From the NCBI GenBank assembly GCA_902569115.1, contig CACFTI010000022.1, forward strand, positions 1 to 40,216: a stretch of DNA of 40,216 nt. Direction: 5' to 3'. The number at the start of each line of letters is the position of its first letter. Position 1 is the stretch's first letter. The notes beneath the pieces are model-generated. The model did no database searches and was not told the DNA's origin. It saw nothing but the letters and a program-made list of their open reading frames with translations. The position numbers and the translations under genes are program-made. Shown piece after piece: positions 25,141-34,239 of the stretch. The DNA comes from an uncultured Verrucomicrobiota bacterium. GTDB taxonomy: Bacteria > Verrucomicrobiota > Verrucomicrobiia > Opitutales > Seribacteraceae.

Positions 25141-25913
25141 TCTGCACACTCCTTTCGCGGATCGTAGTTCTCTGATCTTCTCCATAATTCGCAGACATGG
25201 CAGAAGGTTTCGTAGTTATGTGCCATTTCCTTTGGGTTGTAGCTGGTAACAGCTATTTTTGATTCACCGCTTTCTGTGAATTGATCCGTGCTAATGAATA
25301 CATTTATTCCCCAAATCTCATGGTTCTTGATCGCTTCTTCTCCGTAGTAACCAGCTCCGTAGGCACTGACTTGTTCAGGTTGACCCGAATAGGGGGCAAC
25401 TTTTCGCTTACCAAATTTGCGAGATTTCCAGTCTAGAATGAATGGTTTACCGCAAGAGGTTTTGCCAACTGCATCACAAGTTCCTGCATACCCTTGGTTT
25501 TTGTTGATTACGACTTTTTCGACATCAACAATCTGAAACTTCTTCGTCTCAAAATAACGAATGGCTGGAGCGACATATCGCCTTAGATCAGAATCCAAAT
25601 CATCAATTGTCTTTTCCTTGAGAAGAATCGATTCGATGCCGGAGTGAATCTTTGTTCCTAAGTCGGCAGCACCACCGCTATTTTTCCATGTGATGCCTTT
25701 GACTCGCTTAACGAAGGACTGCATATCCTCCCCTTGTCGGGGAGGATATTCGAATGCAGTTTTAAGATGCTCACCGAGCTTCCACATTTCCAACGGAGGC
25801 TTGGCGATGACCTTTTGATGTTCCGTTACGCTGAAGAATAACCCTTCCTTTTTGGCTTGAGCTGGGGTCAAACCAAAGTGGGGATTACAATCTTCATCAT
25901 ATGCATGAACCAT
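25137..25913 (-). CDS. PD-(D/E)XK exonuclease, RecB/Cas4-like
   Basis: This 258-aa protein should digest DNA ends with a metal cofactor. LGTKIHSGIE around 85-94 is the conserved His helix. GYAGTCDAVG at 141-150 supplies D147 and FILDWKSRK at 158-166 supplies D161 and K163, the catalytic core. QPEQVSAYGAGYY at 178-190 is the typical motif IV (Q-x-x-AY). There is no iron-sulfur Cys cluster as in Cas4. With the adjacent ssDNA-binding-like protein and RuvC-like resolvase it forms a recombination/repair module for phage DNA replication. It starts one base after the upstream gene. Confidence 0.85.
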   Translation of the reverse strand: MVHAYDEDCNPHFGLTPAQAKKEGLFFSVTEHQKVIAKPPLEMWKLGEHLKTAFEYPPRQGEDMQSFVKRVKGITWKNSGGAADLGTKIHSGIESILLKEKTIDDLDSDLRRYVAPAIRYFETKKFQIVDVEKVVINKNQGYAGTCDAVGKTSCGKPFILDWKSRKFGKRKVAPYSGQPEQVSAYGAGYYGEEAIKNHEIWGINVFISTDQFTESGESKIAVTSYNPKEMAHNYETFCHVCELWRRSENYDPRKECAE

Positions 25914-25914
25914 C

Positions 25915-26451
25915 TTAGGCTTCCTCTACTTTGAAGACATCTTCTTCGGCAGTAGGTAATTCGACTCTTCTACCACCAGGCACTTCGACACTTTCAAGTT
26001 TTGGAGCTTTATCCATCAACTCTGAAAGCAAAGGTGAAATAGAGGCGATGTAGTTGTAACTACGCCCCTTTTTCGACGTTTTCGAAGCAACAGTAATCTG
26101 ACAGGTTTGCCCAATTTCATCGCAGTAATCATACGATCCATTGAAGACTGGAGCTTCACCCTTCATATTACTTAGGAGTTTGAATAAGGCTGATCTTTCG
26201 CCACCCGATTGAGTCATTTCCCAGCTCTTGACGAGATGAGTAACTCCATCAGCGTTGTAGGCGAAAAGAAATTCAGTCACATTCTTCTTCTCCATTTCCC
26301 CAATAGCTCCACCATATTTCTGCACATCCACATCGAAGTTATCTTCGACATCGATGAGACGAGCTGGATAAGAGCCAGTAGGGCCTTGCGTTTCTATATC
26401 AAAGCCACGAGCATCCCCGTAGCTACCACTATTATTCACTATTTTTGCCAT
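25915..26451 (-). CDS. Single-stranded DNA-binding-like protein (DUF669-like)
   Basis: This 178-aa protein has the layout of phage DUF669-type proteins: a YPARLIDVEDNFD opening strand, VTEFLFAYNADGVTHLVKSWEMTQS, a short helix with SALFKLLSNMKGE, GQTCQITVASKT and KGRSYNYIASISPL. Family members lie beside recombination nucleases and probably bind ssDNA through an OB-like fold. The acidic tail (PTAEEDVFKVEEA) resembles the protein-interaction tails of SSBs. It sits between the resolvase and the exonuclease. Confidence 0.68.
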   Translation of the reverse strand: MAKIVNNSGSYGDARGFDIETQGPTGSYPARLIDVEDNFDVDVQKYGGAIGEMEKKNVTEFLFAYNADGVTHLVKSWEMTQSGGERSALFKLLSNMKGEAPVFNGSYDYCDEIGQTCQITVASKTSKKGRSYNYIASISPLLSELMDKAPKLESVEVPGGRRVELPTAEEDVFKVEEA

Positions 26452-26470
26452 AATGTTATTTGGTTATTGG

Positions 26471-26935
26471 TTATTGGTTATTGTTAAATTTGTACCATGC
26501 CATGAGCAGAGCATCGCAGGTTGCTAAAGTTGGTTTAAGGGTAGGGAAGAGCCTGTTTGCATGATCGCGTAATGCTTTCTTGCGACTCGAACCTGTTAGC
26601 CCTTTCAATCCAGTTAATGGCTTTTGCCATTTCTTAGGTGAGAGAAATTCAACAGGTATTTGTCTCGCTCTAAGCACACCTTCTATAAAGCCACAATTGT
26701 GACCTAGCTTGAATGAAGTGTAGCTGGGTATGTTTTTTCCAGCATAAGGAGGGACAGCTTCTATAACTGCGCGAACAAACCCCTTATGGGTTTGTTCAAG
26801 CTCAAGGATATGTTCTAATAGATCAGCAGAGCTATCTAGCTTATGAAGGATGATATCATTTAAGCCATTGTGGCATTCTGCATATCCTCCATTTTTGCCG
26901 GGATCGAATATTAAATATGTTTGATCAACTGTCAT
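26471..26935 (-). CDS. RuvC-like Holliday junction resolvase
   Basis: With start ATG 26935 (154 aa) the chain opens with TVDQTYLIFDPGKNGGYAEC, placing D11 in the first RNase H-fold strand. AVIEAVPPY gives E59, and TLATCDALLMAWYK gives D141 near the C-terminus, with a basic region (KKWQKPLTGLKGLTGSSRKK) before it. This is the phage RuvC pattern; the enzyme would resolve branched DNA before packaging. Upstream in-frame ATGs (to 26992) lack a ribosome binding site. It is the first gene of the - strand block and faces the + strand orphan across a short divergent region (26936-27042). Confidence 0.8.
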   Translation of the reverse strand: MTVDQTYLIFDPGKNGGYAECHNGLNDIILHKLDSSADLLEHILELEQTHKGFVRAVIEAVPPYAGKNIPSYTSFKLGHNCGFIEGVLRARQIPVEFLSPKKWQKPLTGLKGLTGSSRKKALRDHANRLFPTLKPTLATCDALLMAWYKFNNNQ

Positions 26936-27042
26936 GATGGATATTATGGGGAAGCAAATTTCCATCGTGAACTGGTCGCCAAAAAAATTCACAAAAGTAA
27001 AAATTCTTGGACAAACACAGAGCTAAACTGCACAATGCATAT

Positions 27043-28995
27043 ATGCCACAAGAGGGAGAAGTATACTTAAAACCAGCTAAGAGGTTTAAATGGGAAGATG
27101 ACCTTCCTATTCGTGGCGTTGAAAACTTTACCTACAACGATCTAAAAAATTGGTGGCTATGGCTGGACGCTAGTTTAAGGCTTGGCGAGTTTTATAAACT
27201 TCGAGTTGTTGATGAATGGATTGAGCAAACCAAAGTCTTTGAAAATAGCTTTTCAAGTCATCCTTACCACGATCAAGTTAAGACAATTTTTGAATCTGCA
27301 ATGCAGGAAGCATACAATCTTGGATTGATATCGCTGAGAACATTAAATGAATCTAAGGATTACAAAAGTAGTGCAGGGACAGGTGTACCTTGGATCGACA
27401 AACAAAAATTTTCTAAAGTAGAGGAGCAAAAAGAAGATGCTTTGCCTGATAAGGTTACTAAAGAGCATCACAACGAATTTTGGTACATCAGGCACATTAC
27501 TAAATATATGAATTTAGCCGGGTATGCTGCCTTATATCATGTGTGGGAGCATTCACGGGGTAATGGGCATGAATTACAGTCAAACCAATTAAGAAATCGG
27601 CATCGGAGAGCTATGCCTTCAGGTTCTAAGAAAAGACTCAAACAACTTAAAATTCATGCAACCACACCAGGAGAAGCTTTTACTTGGTTTGAATATATTT
27701 GGCACTTTTTCAAAGTTAATCATAACTACCTACCACTGCTAGTTGCTGGAGTAAATGTGATGTCAGGAACAATAGCTGACTCTTGTAAAATCAAGAGAGG
27801 CGAGCTTGTTAAAAAAGTAAACAGGTCTAAAGCTCCCGAAAAGCTTGAGCCTAATGTAATTTCACTTTGGTCAAGATATAAGTATTTAAATGAGCCTTAC
27901 GACATAGCTGTAAGCGAAGATTTCAAACAAGCTGAAAGAATAGGTAGTATCTTTAATCGAAATCGAGTTAGATCAAGAATAGCTTTTGGTGATGTAACTA
28001 TTGATTCTATTATAACACCTGTTGGTAAAGCCCAGTATTATGTTGGCAAAACAGAAGAGTGGAGAAATATGTTTGAAACTTTCAAACATCATCTCTCAAA
28101 ACCGGAAGCCACTTTATGGGAGCGAAGGTTCAAAGAATTGAAGGTTCTCGAATATGCTTGGAAGTATTGGAATACGAGACTTCATGCAATATGTCTTCCT
28201 AATAAAAAGGTGGATAAGGAAGACGAAGCTGAAAAGGTTGATGATCTTATTAACGGAGTAGATAAATTCGATACTTACAACAAAGCAGGGATTCTTGATG
28301 CACTTAGATTTTTGTACAAGGAATTGAAGGATAATGAGGTTCAAGACGGACAAGCACTAGGGACATATGAGGACTTCCTTGCAGGTTTAGAGTCAGGGTT
28401 AGGTCAGGAAGTTGCTCGTCCTTCAAAAAATGAACCAACCGAGGATGAGAGATTAATTGTTAAAAAATTAGAGAGCTTCGCTAAAATCAAGAATGACAAG
28501 GATATCGGATTGAGGCATTTAGCTTTCTTCTATAATTGCACAAAGCTGAAGCCCAAATCAAAGAAAGACAAAGCAACTCAGGCTGATGTTGATAATCCTT
28601 TCCTTACTATGGTCACTAAAGTGGGAGCTGTATTCCTAAGAAAGTGGGACGAGGAAATTCCAAAGGATACAGACAAGGTAATAGAGGAAGTATTTTATTT
28701 AGACCACAGAGACAAAGCTACTGAACCAATTTATGCTCACCCAATATTTCAAGATTTTCTTGATCAATATCCTAAGAACAAAAAGCAGTGGGAGTTAGTT
28801 CCGAATGTTGAAGTTACATGGGAAGAGGATGGCGTAAAAAAATCAGAAGAGAAAACCTTGAAAAGAAAAGTTGGAGCAAGAAATCTTGTAGGCGAAAGCT
28901 CGCTGAAAATAGCGAGATGGATGCTAAAGAATTTACCGACCGCTACGGAGCAAATGCTTGAGAAATATCGAGATCAGGAAGCTCTCGAATCATAA
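27043..28995 (+). CDS. Large orphan protein beside the attachment site (about 650 aa)
   Basis: It is not recognised. From ATG 27043 it encodes 650 aa; a TTG at 27007 would add 12. The chain is charged and mainly helical, with Trp/Tyr-rich parts early (NWWLWLDASLRLGEFY; FTWFEYIWHFFKV), one hydrophobic stretch (YLPLLVAGVNVMSGTIA) too short and polar to be a sure membrane span, and a Lys/Glu-rich C-terminal half. I looked for the integrase R...HxxR...Y set, Walker motifs, nuclease and HTH motifs and saw none convincing. It is the only + strand gene in the right third of the prophage and has its own terminator. This is the layout of a moron (lysogenic conversion, defence or exclusion) gene. Confidence 0.75.
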   Translation: MPQEGEVYLKPAKRFKWEDDLPIRGVENFTYNDLKNWWLWLDASLRLGEFYKLRVVDEWIEQTKVFENSFSSHPYHDQVKTIFESAMQEAYNLGLISLRTLNESKDYKSSAGTGVPWIDKQKFSKVEEQKEDALPDKVTKEHHNEFWYIRHITKYMNLAGYAALYHVWEHSRGNGHELQSNQLRNRHRRAMPSGSKKRLKQLKIHATTPGEAFTWFEYIWHFFKVNHNYLPLLVAGVNVMSGTIADSCKIKRGELVKKVNRSKAPEKLEPNVISLWSRYKYLNEPYDIAVSEDFKQAERIGSIFNRNRVRSRIAFGDVTIDSIITPVGKAQYYVGKTEEWRNMFETFKHHLSKPEATLWERRFKELKVLEYAWKYWNTRLHAICLPNKKVDKEDEAEKVDDLINGVDKFDTYNKAGILDALRFLYKELKDNEVQDGQALGTYEDFLAGLESGLGQEVARPSKNEPTEDERLIVKKLESFAKIKNDKDIGLRHLAFFYNCTKLKPKSKKDKATQADVDNPFLTMVTKVGAVFLRKWDEEIPKDTDKVIEEVFYLDHRDKATEPIYAHPIFQDFLDQYPKNKKQWELVPNVEVTWEEDGVKKSEEKTLKRKVGARNLVGESSLKIARWMLKNLPTATEQMLEKYRDQEALES

Positions 28996-28999
28996 ACAA

Positions 29000-29023
29000 A
29001 AAACGCCCTCGAAAGGGCGTTTT
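29000..29023 (+). terminator. Rho-independent terminator after the orphan gene
   Basis: The stem ACGCCCT/AGGGCGT with a CGAA loop is extended by AAA/TTT pairing, 4 bases after the stop at 28995. It has A-runs and T-runs on both sides, so it may work in both directions. Confidence 0.9.
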
Positions 29024-29040
29024 GGTGGTAAATTATTTTA

Positions 29041-29278
<238 letters not shown>

Positions 29279-29358
29279 GAATCACCAAAAGAGGTTTAAT
29301 ATGCAAATTTATTTCTGAGGGTCAATTGATAAAGAGCCCGCAAGCGACTTGAATTGGT

Positions 29359-29964
29359 TTAGTATGAGTTCAGATGTCTTTCGAGCGGAGTAAGATTTCG
29401 CGATGGCACTTTTTGTTCAGAATAACCATAGAAAATAATTGCAACCACCCGTTCAGTGCTTGGGTTTTGAATTTCGAGCTTTTCGGCGAAATCAGGATGC
29501 TTCCAAACAGCACCGGTGCTCCATTTACTAGCTATATTTTCTGACTCCAGGAGTAGAAGTAAATTTTGGCAGATGCACGAACAGGTTGCGTAATCTTCCT
29601 CTATTACGGCTGGGTTTTTAGATACCAAATCCGAAGATGTATCTGTATGACAGGTAACTAAAATAATTCCCGGTGCTTCGCCCCATTCTTTTGCTTTTCT
29701 CTTTCCTTTTTCAACCCGAACGGAGTCATCTCCATTCCCCTCCAGCGTTTCCCCGAACATTTTTCCTAACTGTTCAATCTTTTCTTGGTTTAGAAGGTAA
29801 AAGCGGGCAGGCTCGGTTCTGTGATGATTTGGCGAATGCCTGGCAATATCAATTAAACTTGTGATAATCTCAATAGAAGGTGGATCTTTGGAGAACTGAA
29901 CTGGTTTGCGAGTTCTTCTTTTCTTAATGATCTCCGCGAGAATACGGGTAGATTCGTTTTCCAT
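29359..29964 (-). CDS. Nitroreductase-family flavoprotein
   Basis: This 201-aa protein is likely an FMN-dependent NAD(P)H oxidoreductase. KKRRTRKPVQFSKDPPSIEI near the N-terminus is the phosphate-binding RRSxRxF-like start; ARHSPNHHRTEPARFYLL is the second FMN-contact segment. WSTGAVWKHPDFAEKL, and VVAIIFYGYSEQ late in the chain, match the end of the nitroreductase fold (YdjA-like subgroup by feel). I use ATG 29964; a TTG lies one codon earlier. The start is 6 bases downstream of the ketoacyl synthase stop, so they share a transcript. Substrate is unknown. Confidence 0.82.
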   Translation of the reverse strand: MENESTRILAEIIKKRRTRKPVQFSKDPPSIEIITSLIDIARHSPNHHRTEPARFYLLNQEKIEQLGKMFGETLEGNGDDSVRVEKGKRKAKEWGEAPGIILVTCHTDTSSDLVSKNPAVIEEDYATCSCICQNLLLLLESENIASKWSTGAVWKHPDFAEKLEIQNPSTERVVAIIFYGYSEQKVPSRNLTPLERHLNSY

Positions 29965-29970
29965 CAAAAG

Positions 29971-31227
29971 TTAAACTTTTTCCAAAACTACGCTAACATT
30001 GGCACCGCCAAAACCACTGCTGTTACTCATAATTCGATTTGCTTGAATATCAGTACTTGTTCGTAGCAAATCCAAGTGTTCAAGTTCAGGATCCGGCTCC
30101 TTGACATTGGCAGATCCAGGAAGAAATCCTTCTTTGAGGGCAAGGCAGCAAAAGGCAGCTTCCATTATACTCGATAACGAAAGTCCATGACCCGTCAGGG
30201 CTTTGGTGCTTGAAACCTTGACGGCTTGTGGAGGAGGAAAAACCGATTTCAACGCCTTCATTTCAGAAGCATCACCAATAGATGTGGAAGGAGCATGGGC
30301 ATTTACATAATCGATTTCATCCGATCCAACTTTTGCATCATTGAGGGCATTGGTCATTGCATCCCTGAGTCCTCTTCCTTCCGGGTGAGAAATCGCTACA
30401 TTGTGCCCGTCCGAGGCTTGACCCCACCCGAGAAAGCGAGCGTAAGGGACGGCGCCCCGCTTTTCCGCTTCAGACTGAGTTTCCAAGACTAAGCAGACGG
30501 AACCACCGGTTCCTACGAAGCCATTTCTTTTTACATCGAAAGGGCGCGATGCCTGATTCGGGTCAGATTCAAGAGACAGAGCCCGCATCCCGCAAAAGGG
30601 AACTATGCTTTCGAAATTACAATCTTCAGCACCTACAACAAGCATTCGCTTCTGGCGTCCGAGTCTTATTTCATCCAGTGCCGTTCCGAGTGCATGTCCT
30701 GATGAAGCACACGCGGATACTAGACCTGTCGATGATCCACGCACTCCGAGTGCAGCAACCAAATTAAAAGTAATTGTGCCAGCTATCGATGCCACGATGG
30801 CAAGAGGGTTGCAGGCCATAACTCCTCGACGATCCATCTTCTCAAAATGCTTGTGAATTGAACTCATTGAACCTCCCGAAGAAGTGTACAGTCCGGACCC
30901 CGGATCCTGAATTTCCTCTTCGGATAGATTCGCGTCTTCTATTGCTTGCTGTAGAGCACACCACGCGTAGAGTACATGAGGTGAAAAACTTCGTAGTGTC
31001 GCTCGTGGTACACGATATTTTGATGGATAAATCCAATCTTCAGGGTCCGATGAATCCACATCAAACTCTTTGACGGTGCCAGCGACTTTTACGGGCGATT
31101 CTTCAACTTGCAGCATGGTTGGACTTTCGATGCCATGTTTCATGTCACGAAGACTCTCCAATACGCTCGAGCGATCGTTACCAATGCTCGTGATGAGCCC
31201 CATTCCGGTTATCCAAACTGGTTCCAT
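29971..31227 (-). CDS. Beta-ketoacyl-ACP synthase (FabF-like)
   Basis: This 418-aa enzyme should condense acyl groups with malonyl-ACP. It has the full KAS II set: VSACASSGHALGTA with C173, YVNAHAPSTSIGD with H311, and SSTKALTGHGLS with K342 and H347, plus a GFGGANVSVVLEKV end. Length is normal. The usual NAHGTST is NAHAPST here (Ala and Pro replace Gly and Thr), seen in specialised synthases more than in housekeeping FabF. No acyl carrier protein or malonyl transferase lies next to it in the window; its partner is the nitroreductase downstream. It may serve a secondary or membrane-lipid pathway. Confidence 0.85.
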   Translation of the reverse strand: MEPVWITGMGLITSIGNDRSSVLESLRDMKHGIESPTMLQVEESPVKVAGTVKEFDVDSSDPEDWIYPSKYRVPRATLRSFSPHVLYAWCALQQAIEDANLSEEEIQDPGSGLYTSSGGSMSSIHKHFEKMDRRGVMACNPLAIVASIAGTITFNLVAALGVRGSSTGLVSACASSGHALGTALDEIRLGRQKRMLVVGAEDCNFESIVPFCGMRALSLESDPNQASRPFDVKRNGFVGTGGSVCLVLETQSEAEKRGAVPYARFLGWGQASDGHNVAISHPEGRGLRDAMTNALNDAKVGSDEIDYVNAHAPSTSIGDASEMKALKSVFPPPQAVKVSSTKALTGHGLSLSSIMEAAFCCLALKEGFLPGSANVKEPDPELEHLDLLRTSTDIQANRIMSNSSGFGGANVSVVLEKV

Positions 31228-31278
31228 AATTTAAATTCTTTGTGTAGTCTGCATCGAGATGATCTGGGTACAAGCAGA

Positions 31279-31860
31279 TTAATTTGGAATCCCTAAGCTA
31301 ACATTTTGATCAGCATTTTGCTTATGAAATATTTGTGAGATTAAATTACCTTCTGGGTCCCAAGTTTTCCAAGTTCCTGCAGGTTTGCCCGCAACATATA
31401 ATTTATGTTGCCATTTTGCACCATTCGGGTGCCAGGAGGTGGAAAATCCCTGTTTTTTCCCATTTTCATAAGTTCCTTCCATTCTTTTACGACCATTATC
31501 GTACCATAAAGTGTAGCGGCCATGATTTATCCCTTCTTTTTTATATCCTTGCCAGCGTGGTTTTCCATCTGGAAAAAAAGTAGTCCAAAGACCGTGTGGT
31601 TTATCGTTTTTAAATTCACCTTTGTAGGAAAGATGCCCTTTTTGGGAGAACCCGACGCTTGCTTCCACATCCGAATCGATAATGTTTTGAGTGAATTGGA
31701 GTCCGTCAGCCGATTTTACAATTGGAAGTCTCTCTTCATTTTCATCTTCAGATAATATAACCTTGGCTTTCTTGTTTATATCGGAGTCCGTGCATGCCCA
31801 AAAGCCAAGCAAAGACATCACCCATAAAACTGATATAACCGATGATTCGGTACTTACCAT
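31279..31860 (-). CDS. YwqK/MORN-like repeat lipoprotein candidate
   Basis: I start at ATG 31860 (193 aa), because the longer frame would run through the tRNA-Ala. A signal peptide ending at WAC suggests a lipoprotein or secreted protein, though the lipobox is imperfect. After a linker, MORN-type repeats follow: GHLSYKGEFKNDKPHGLWTTFFPDGKPRWQG, GRYTLWYDNGRKRMEGTYEN, and GFSTSWHPNGAKWQHKLYVA, each a G-x-W/Y-x-x-[WY]-x-x-[NDG]-G unit. MORN-like proteins are common in environmental bacteria and usually of unknown role, probably cell-surface scaffolds. It precedes the ketoacyl synthase on the same strand. Confidence 0.75.
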   Translation of the reverse strand: MVSTESSVISVLWVMSLLGFWACTDSDINKKAKVILSEDENEERLPIVKSADGLQFTQNIIDSDVEASVGFSQKGHLSYKGEFKNDKPHGLWTTFFPDGKPRWQGYKKEGINHGRYTLWYDNGRKRMEGTYENGKKQGFSTSWHPNGAKWQHKLYVAGKPAGTWKTWDPEGNLISQIFHKQNADQNVSLGIPN

Positions 31861-31880
31861 AATTTTAAGCCTCTTTAAAG

Positions 31881-31956
31881 TGGTGGAGCCGATCGGGATC
31901 GAACCGACGACCTCCACAATGCCATTGTGGCGCTCTTCCAACTGAGCTACGGCCCC
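31881..31956 (-). tRNA. tRNA-Ala(GGC)
   Basis: A full cloverleaf can be read: acceptor GGGGCCG/CGGCTCC (one G-T pair), D stem GCTC/GAGC, anticodon stem CCACA/TGTGG with loop ATGGCAT (anticodon GGC), T arm with GGTTCGATC, and encoded CCA. It lies upstream of the YwqK-like gene on the same strand. Confidence 0.95.
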
Positions 31957-32018
31957 AAGAAATAAAATTTAGTAAAGAAAGTTTTACCTTCCGTCGAGTT
32001 CAAAGGAACCAACAATGA

Positions 32019-33311
32019 TTAATTTGAAGGTGGTAATTTTTTCTTAAGAGGAGGACGAGTAAGTTTTAGTCCTTTAGTTTTAGATTTACCTTTTTTTAGG
32101 GAAAGAGACGGTTTACCTGATAAACTTGGTTTAGGTGGACTTGCAGGCAAAGGCGGTGCGGAGGGTGCTGGTGCATCCATGATTGGAGGTGTGGGTGCAT
32201 CGCTTGGCGGAGCAGGTGGAACTTCATCCGCAATTGGTGCCGGTGCATCCTCTACATTTGTAAGATCTGGAGAAGGTGGTGCAGGTGGAGCCTCTTCTTG
32301 GATTTCATCAAGAGGAGAAGGGGCAGGAGGAGGAGGTGCTAGAACTTCCGCAGATGGCTCACCGACTTCTCCAAATGAAGTCGGGGGAGGAAGTTCGGAG
32401 TTGGGAAGCGGTGGTTCCTCTACTGGTGTAGCCTCGGGAAGAGGTGGAAGGTTGTCATCCTCAACTGGTGCAAATTCTTCGCTGGGAGGAGGTGGAAGGG
32501 TAGTTATTTCCTCCTCCGTTGATGAAGTATCTTCACCGAAAGATGGAGGGGGAGGAAGCTCAGAAAGAGGTTCTGATACTTCATCTACCGAACTAGGAAG
32601 TGGTGGAAATGGAGTAGGCTCATGAGTATCTTCACCGAAAGACGGTGGGGGAGGAAGATCGAGAGATGGAGCCTCGAGGCTTTCTGCTTCAGGAAGTGTG
32701 TCAGTAGATTCGGGAATAGGAGGTAAAGCCGGAGATTCTTCGGTTTCATTCTCAATGGGAGGAAGAGATGACAGGGTTGGTTCATCTGCTGGTGCTGAAT
32801 CCTCATTTATGGGAGGAAGTGAAGGTGGTGGTAGATCTTCCACTACTGGCTCAGGAGCAGGGGCAGGAGATGGATTTACATCTGAAGTCTCCCCTCCGAA
32901 CTTTTTATCATAACCACCATCAGCAACTTTTCTGACTTGAACTACGCTGACACCAGTTTCGCGTGCAATGGCTGCTTTATTTGGGTTAGGAGCTGAAAGA
33001 GATGATTTAATCTGGTCATAAATATCCTTATCCATTGATACCGTTTTACGGCGGCCTGAAGGGGATGTGCTGACAATTTTATCCCTGACGGAAGGAGATG
33101 CGTATTTTGTGAGTGCCCGGATCAGGGCATTTATATTTTTGAAATCTGATCCGATTTCTTTATTAACCAACTCATGGAGCTTAGACAGGAAGTTGGCTTC
33201 TTTGTCTTTAGCTTCTCGTTTAGCTACTTCAGCTTCAGCTCTTTTTTGTATTTCCTGAAGAATTTTTTCAGGGTCTTGGCTAAAATCTACATCAAAAGAT
33301 ATTTTGGTCAT
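32019..33311 (-). CDS. Proline-rich protein with N-terminal helix-turn-helix
   Basis: In this 430-aa protein, residues 1-60 are a charged helix (EKILQEIQKRAEAEVAKREA), and 61-100 include RKTVSMDKDIYDQIKSSL. Residues 109-130 (NPNKAAIARETGVSVVQVRKV) form a clear HTH-type motif that could bind DNA. From about 148 to 395 it is a Pro/Glu/Ser/Ala disordered region with repeated units such as LPPPPSFGED (three close copies), and the C-terminus is very basic (KKGKSKTKGLKLTRPPLKKK). There is no membrane segment. The acidic proline-rich body with basic tail suggests a chromatin-like or polymer-forming role, but no family is recognised. Internal repeats can drive length variation. Confidence 0.8.
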   Translation of the reverse strand: MTKISFDVDFSQDPEKILQEIQKRAEAEVAKREAKDKEANFLSKLHELVNKEIGSDFKNINALIRALTKYASPSVRDKIVSTSPSGRRKTVSMDKDIYDQIKSSLSAPNPNKAAIARETGVSVVQVRKVADGGYDKKFGGETSDVNPSPAPAPEPVVEDLPPPSLPPINEDSAPADEPTLSSLPPIENETEESPALPPIPESTDTLPEAESLEAPSLDLPPPPSFGEDTHEPTPFPPLPSSVDEVSEPLSELPPPPSFGEDTSSTEEEITTLPPPPSEEFAPVEDDNLPPLPEATPVEEPPLPNSELPPPTSFGEVGEPSAEVLAPPPPAPSPLDEIQEEAPPAPPSPDLTNVEDAPAPIADEVPPAPPSDAPTPPIMDAPAPSAPPLPASPPKPSLSGKPSLSLKKGKSKTKGLKLTRPPLKKKLPPSN

Positions 33312-33420
33312 AGTAAGTGGGTATTTTAGGGATTACAATTTCGAGACAAAAGTGAGCTAAATCTTTTGGCAAGATTTTTTTATATATTTAGGTGTGATAT
33401 GATTATTTTTTGGTTTAAAA

Positions 33421-34143
33421 CTAAATGATGGATGATAGATCGATCGTTTTTTCATACAGGGCTTTTCCCACAATTACGCCCTCGATGTTTGGACATTCCA
33501 CACTCAACTCTCTTAATTTAATGATATCTTCACTACATGAGACTCCTCCTGATGCGATGATATTACAGGATGGAACGGCTTGTGCGATTTCCTGCTGTGC
33601 TTCAAGATTAGGTCCTTTCATCGCACCGTCAGTGGATACATCCGTGTGAACAATCCAGCGAAGACCACGATTGACAAGGGATTGAGCTAAATCGATTGCA
33701 CTGGTGCCTGAAGTTTCAACCCAACCCTGAGTGGCAACCATGCCATCTTTTGCATCAAGGCCAACCACGATTCTATCTGCTCCAAAATGATTGATCATTG
33801 CTATTACCCATTCAGGTTCGACACAGGCTCTTGTACCGATAATCACTCTTGAAAGTCCCATCTCGAGAGCACTAGCTATTACCTTTTCGTCTCGCATGCC
33901 TCCGCCCAATTGAACGGAAAGTCCATCAACTTCTAGGATTTTTTTCACTGCTTCGAGGTTTTGTGAATTTCCGGAGAAAGCTCCGTCTAAATCCACCACA
34001 TGAAGGTTGGATGCACCAGCTTGTCGCCACTTAATCGCGGGCTCCACAGGATTCTCAAAATAAACGGTTTCCTGATCTGCTTTTCCCTGGAAAAGACGAA
34101 CGCAACGCCCTCCCCGTAAATCAATTGCTGGATATATGGTCAT
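33421..34143 (-). CDS. hisA: Phosphoribosylformimino-5-aminoimidazole carboxamide ribotide isomerase
   Basis: This 240-aa TIM-barrel enzyme makes the fourth step of histidine synthesis (ProFAR to PRFAR). YPAIDLRGGRCVRLFQG holds catalytic D8, VVGLDAKDG holds D130, and HTDVSTDGAMKGPN carries T167. Phosphate-binding GGG (80-82) and the IIASGGVS / VIVGKALYE segments are present. Length is normal. It stands alone here without other his genes. The 110-base gap to the proline-rich gene contains AT-rich sequence only. Confidence 0.93.
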   Translation of the reverse strand: MTIYPAIDLRGGRCVRLFQGKADQETVYFENPVEPAIKWRQAGASNLHVVDLDGAFSGNSQNLEAVKKILEVDGLSVQLGGGMRDEKVIASALEMGLSRVIIGTRACVEPEWVIAMINHFGADRIVVGLDAKDGMVATQGWVETSGTSAIDLAQSLVNRGLRWIVHTDVSTDGAMKGPNLEAQQEIAQAVPSCNIIASGGVSCSEDIIKLRELSVECPNIEGVIVGKALYEKTIDLSSII

Positions 34144-34239
34144 ACTATCTGATTTACTGAGCAGGGGAATAAAGTGCGATGCAAAAGATTCCTATTTTTC
34201 GAATTGTCGATAGGTTATCTTTAAAGTGTACTTAGAATA

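Noticed and set aside
31861-31941. N-terminal extension of the YwqK-like protein
   Set aside because: The extension would be translated through the tRNA-Ala gene; the ATG at 31860 begins a good signal peptide.
32179-32625. Gly/Ser-rich + strand frame opposite the proline-rich gene
   Set aside because: It is the antisense shadow of Pro/Ser/Glu repeats, which yields Gly/Ser runs on the opposite strand.
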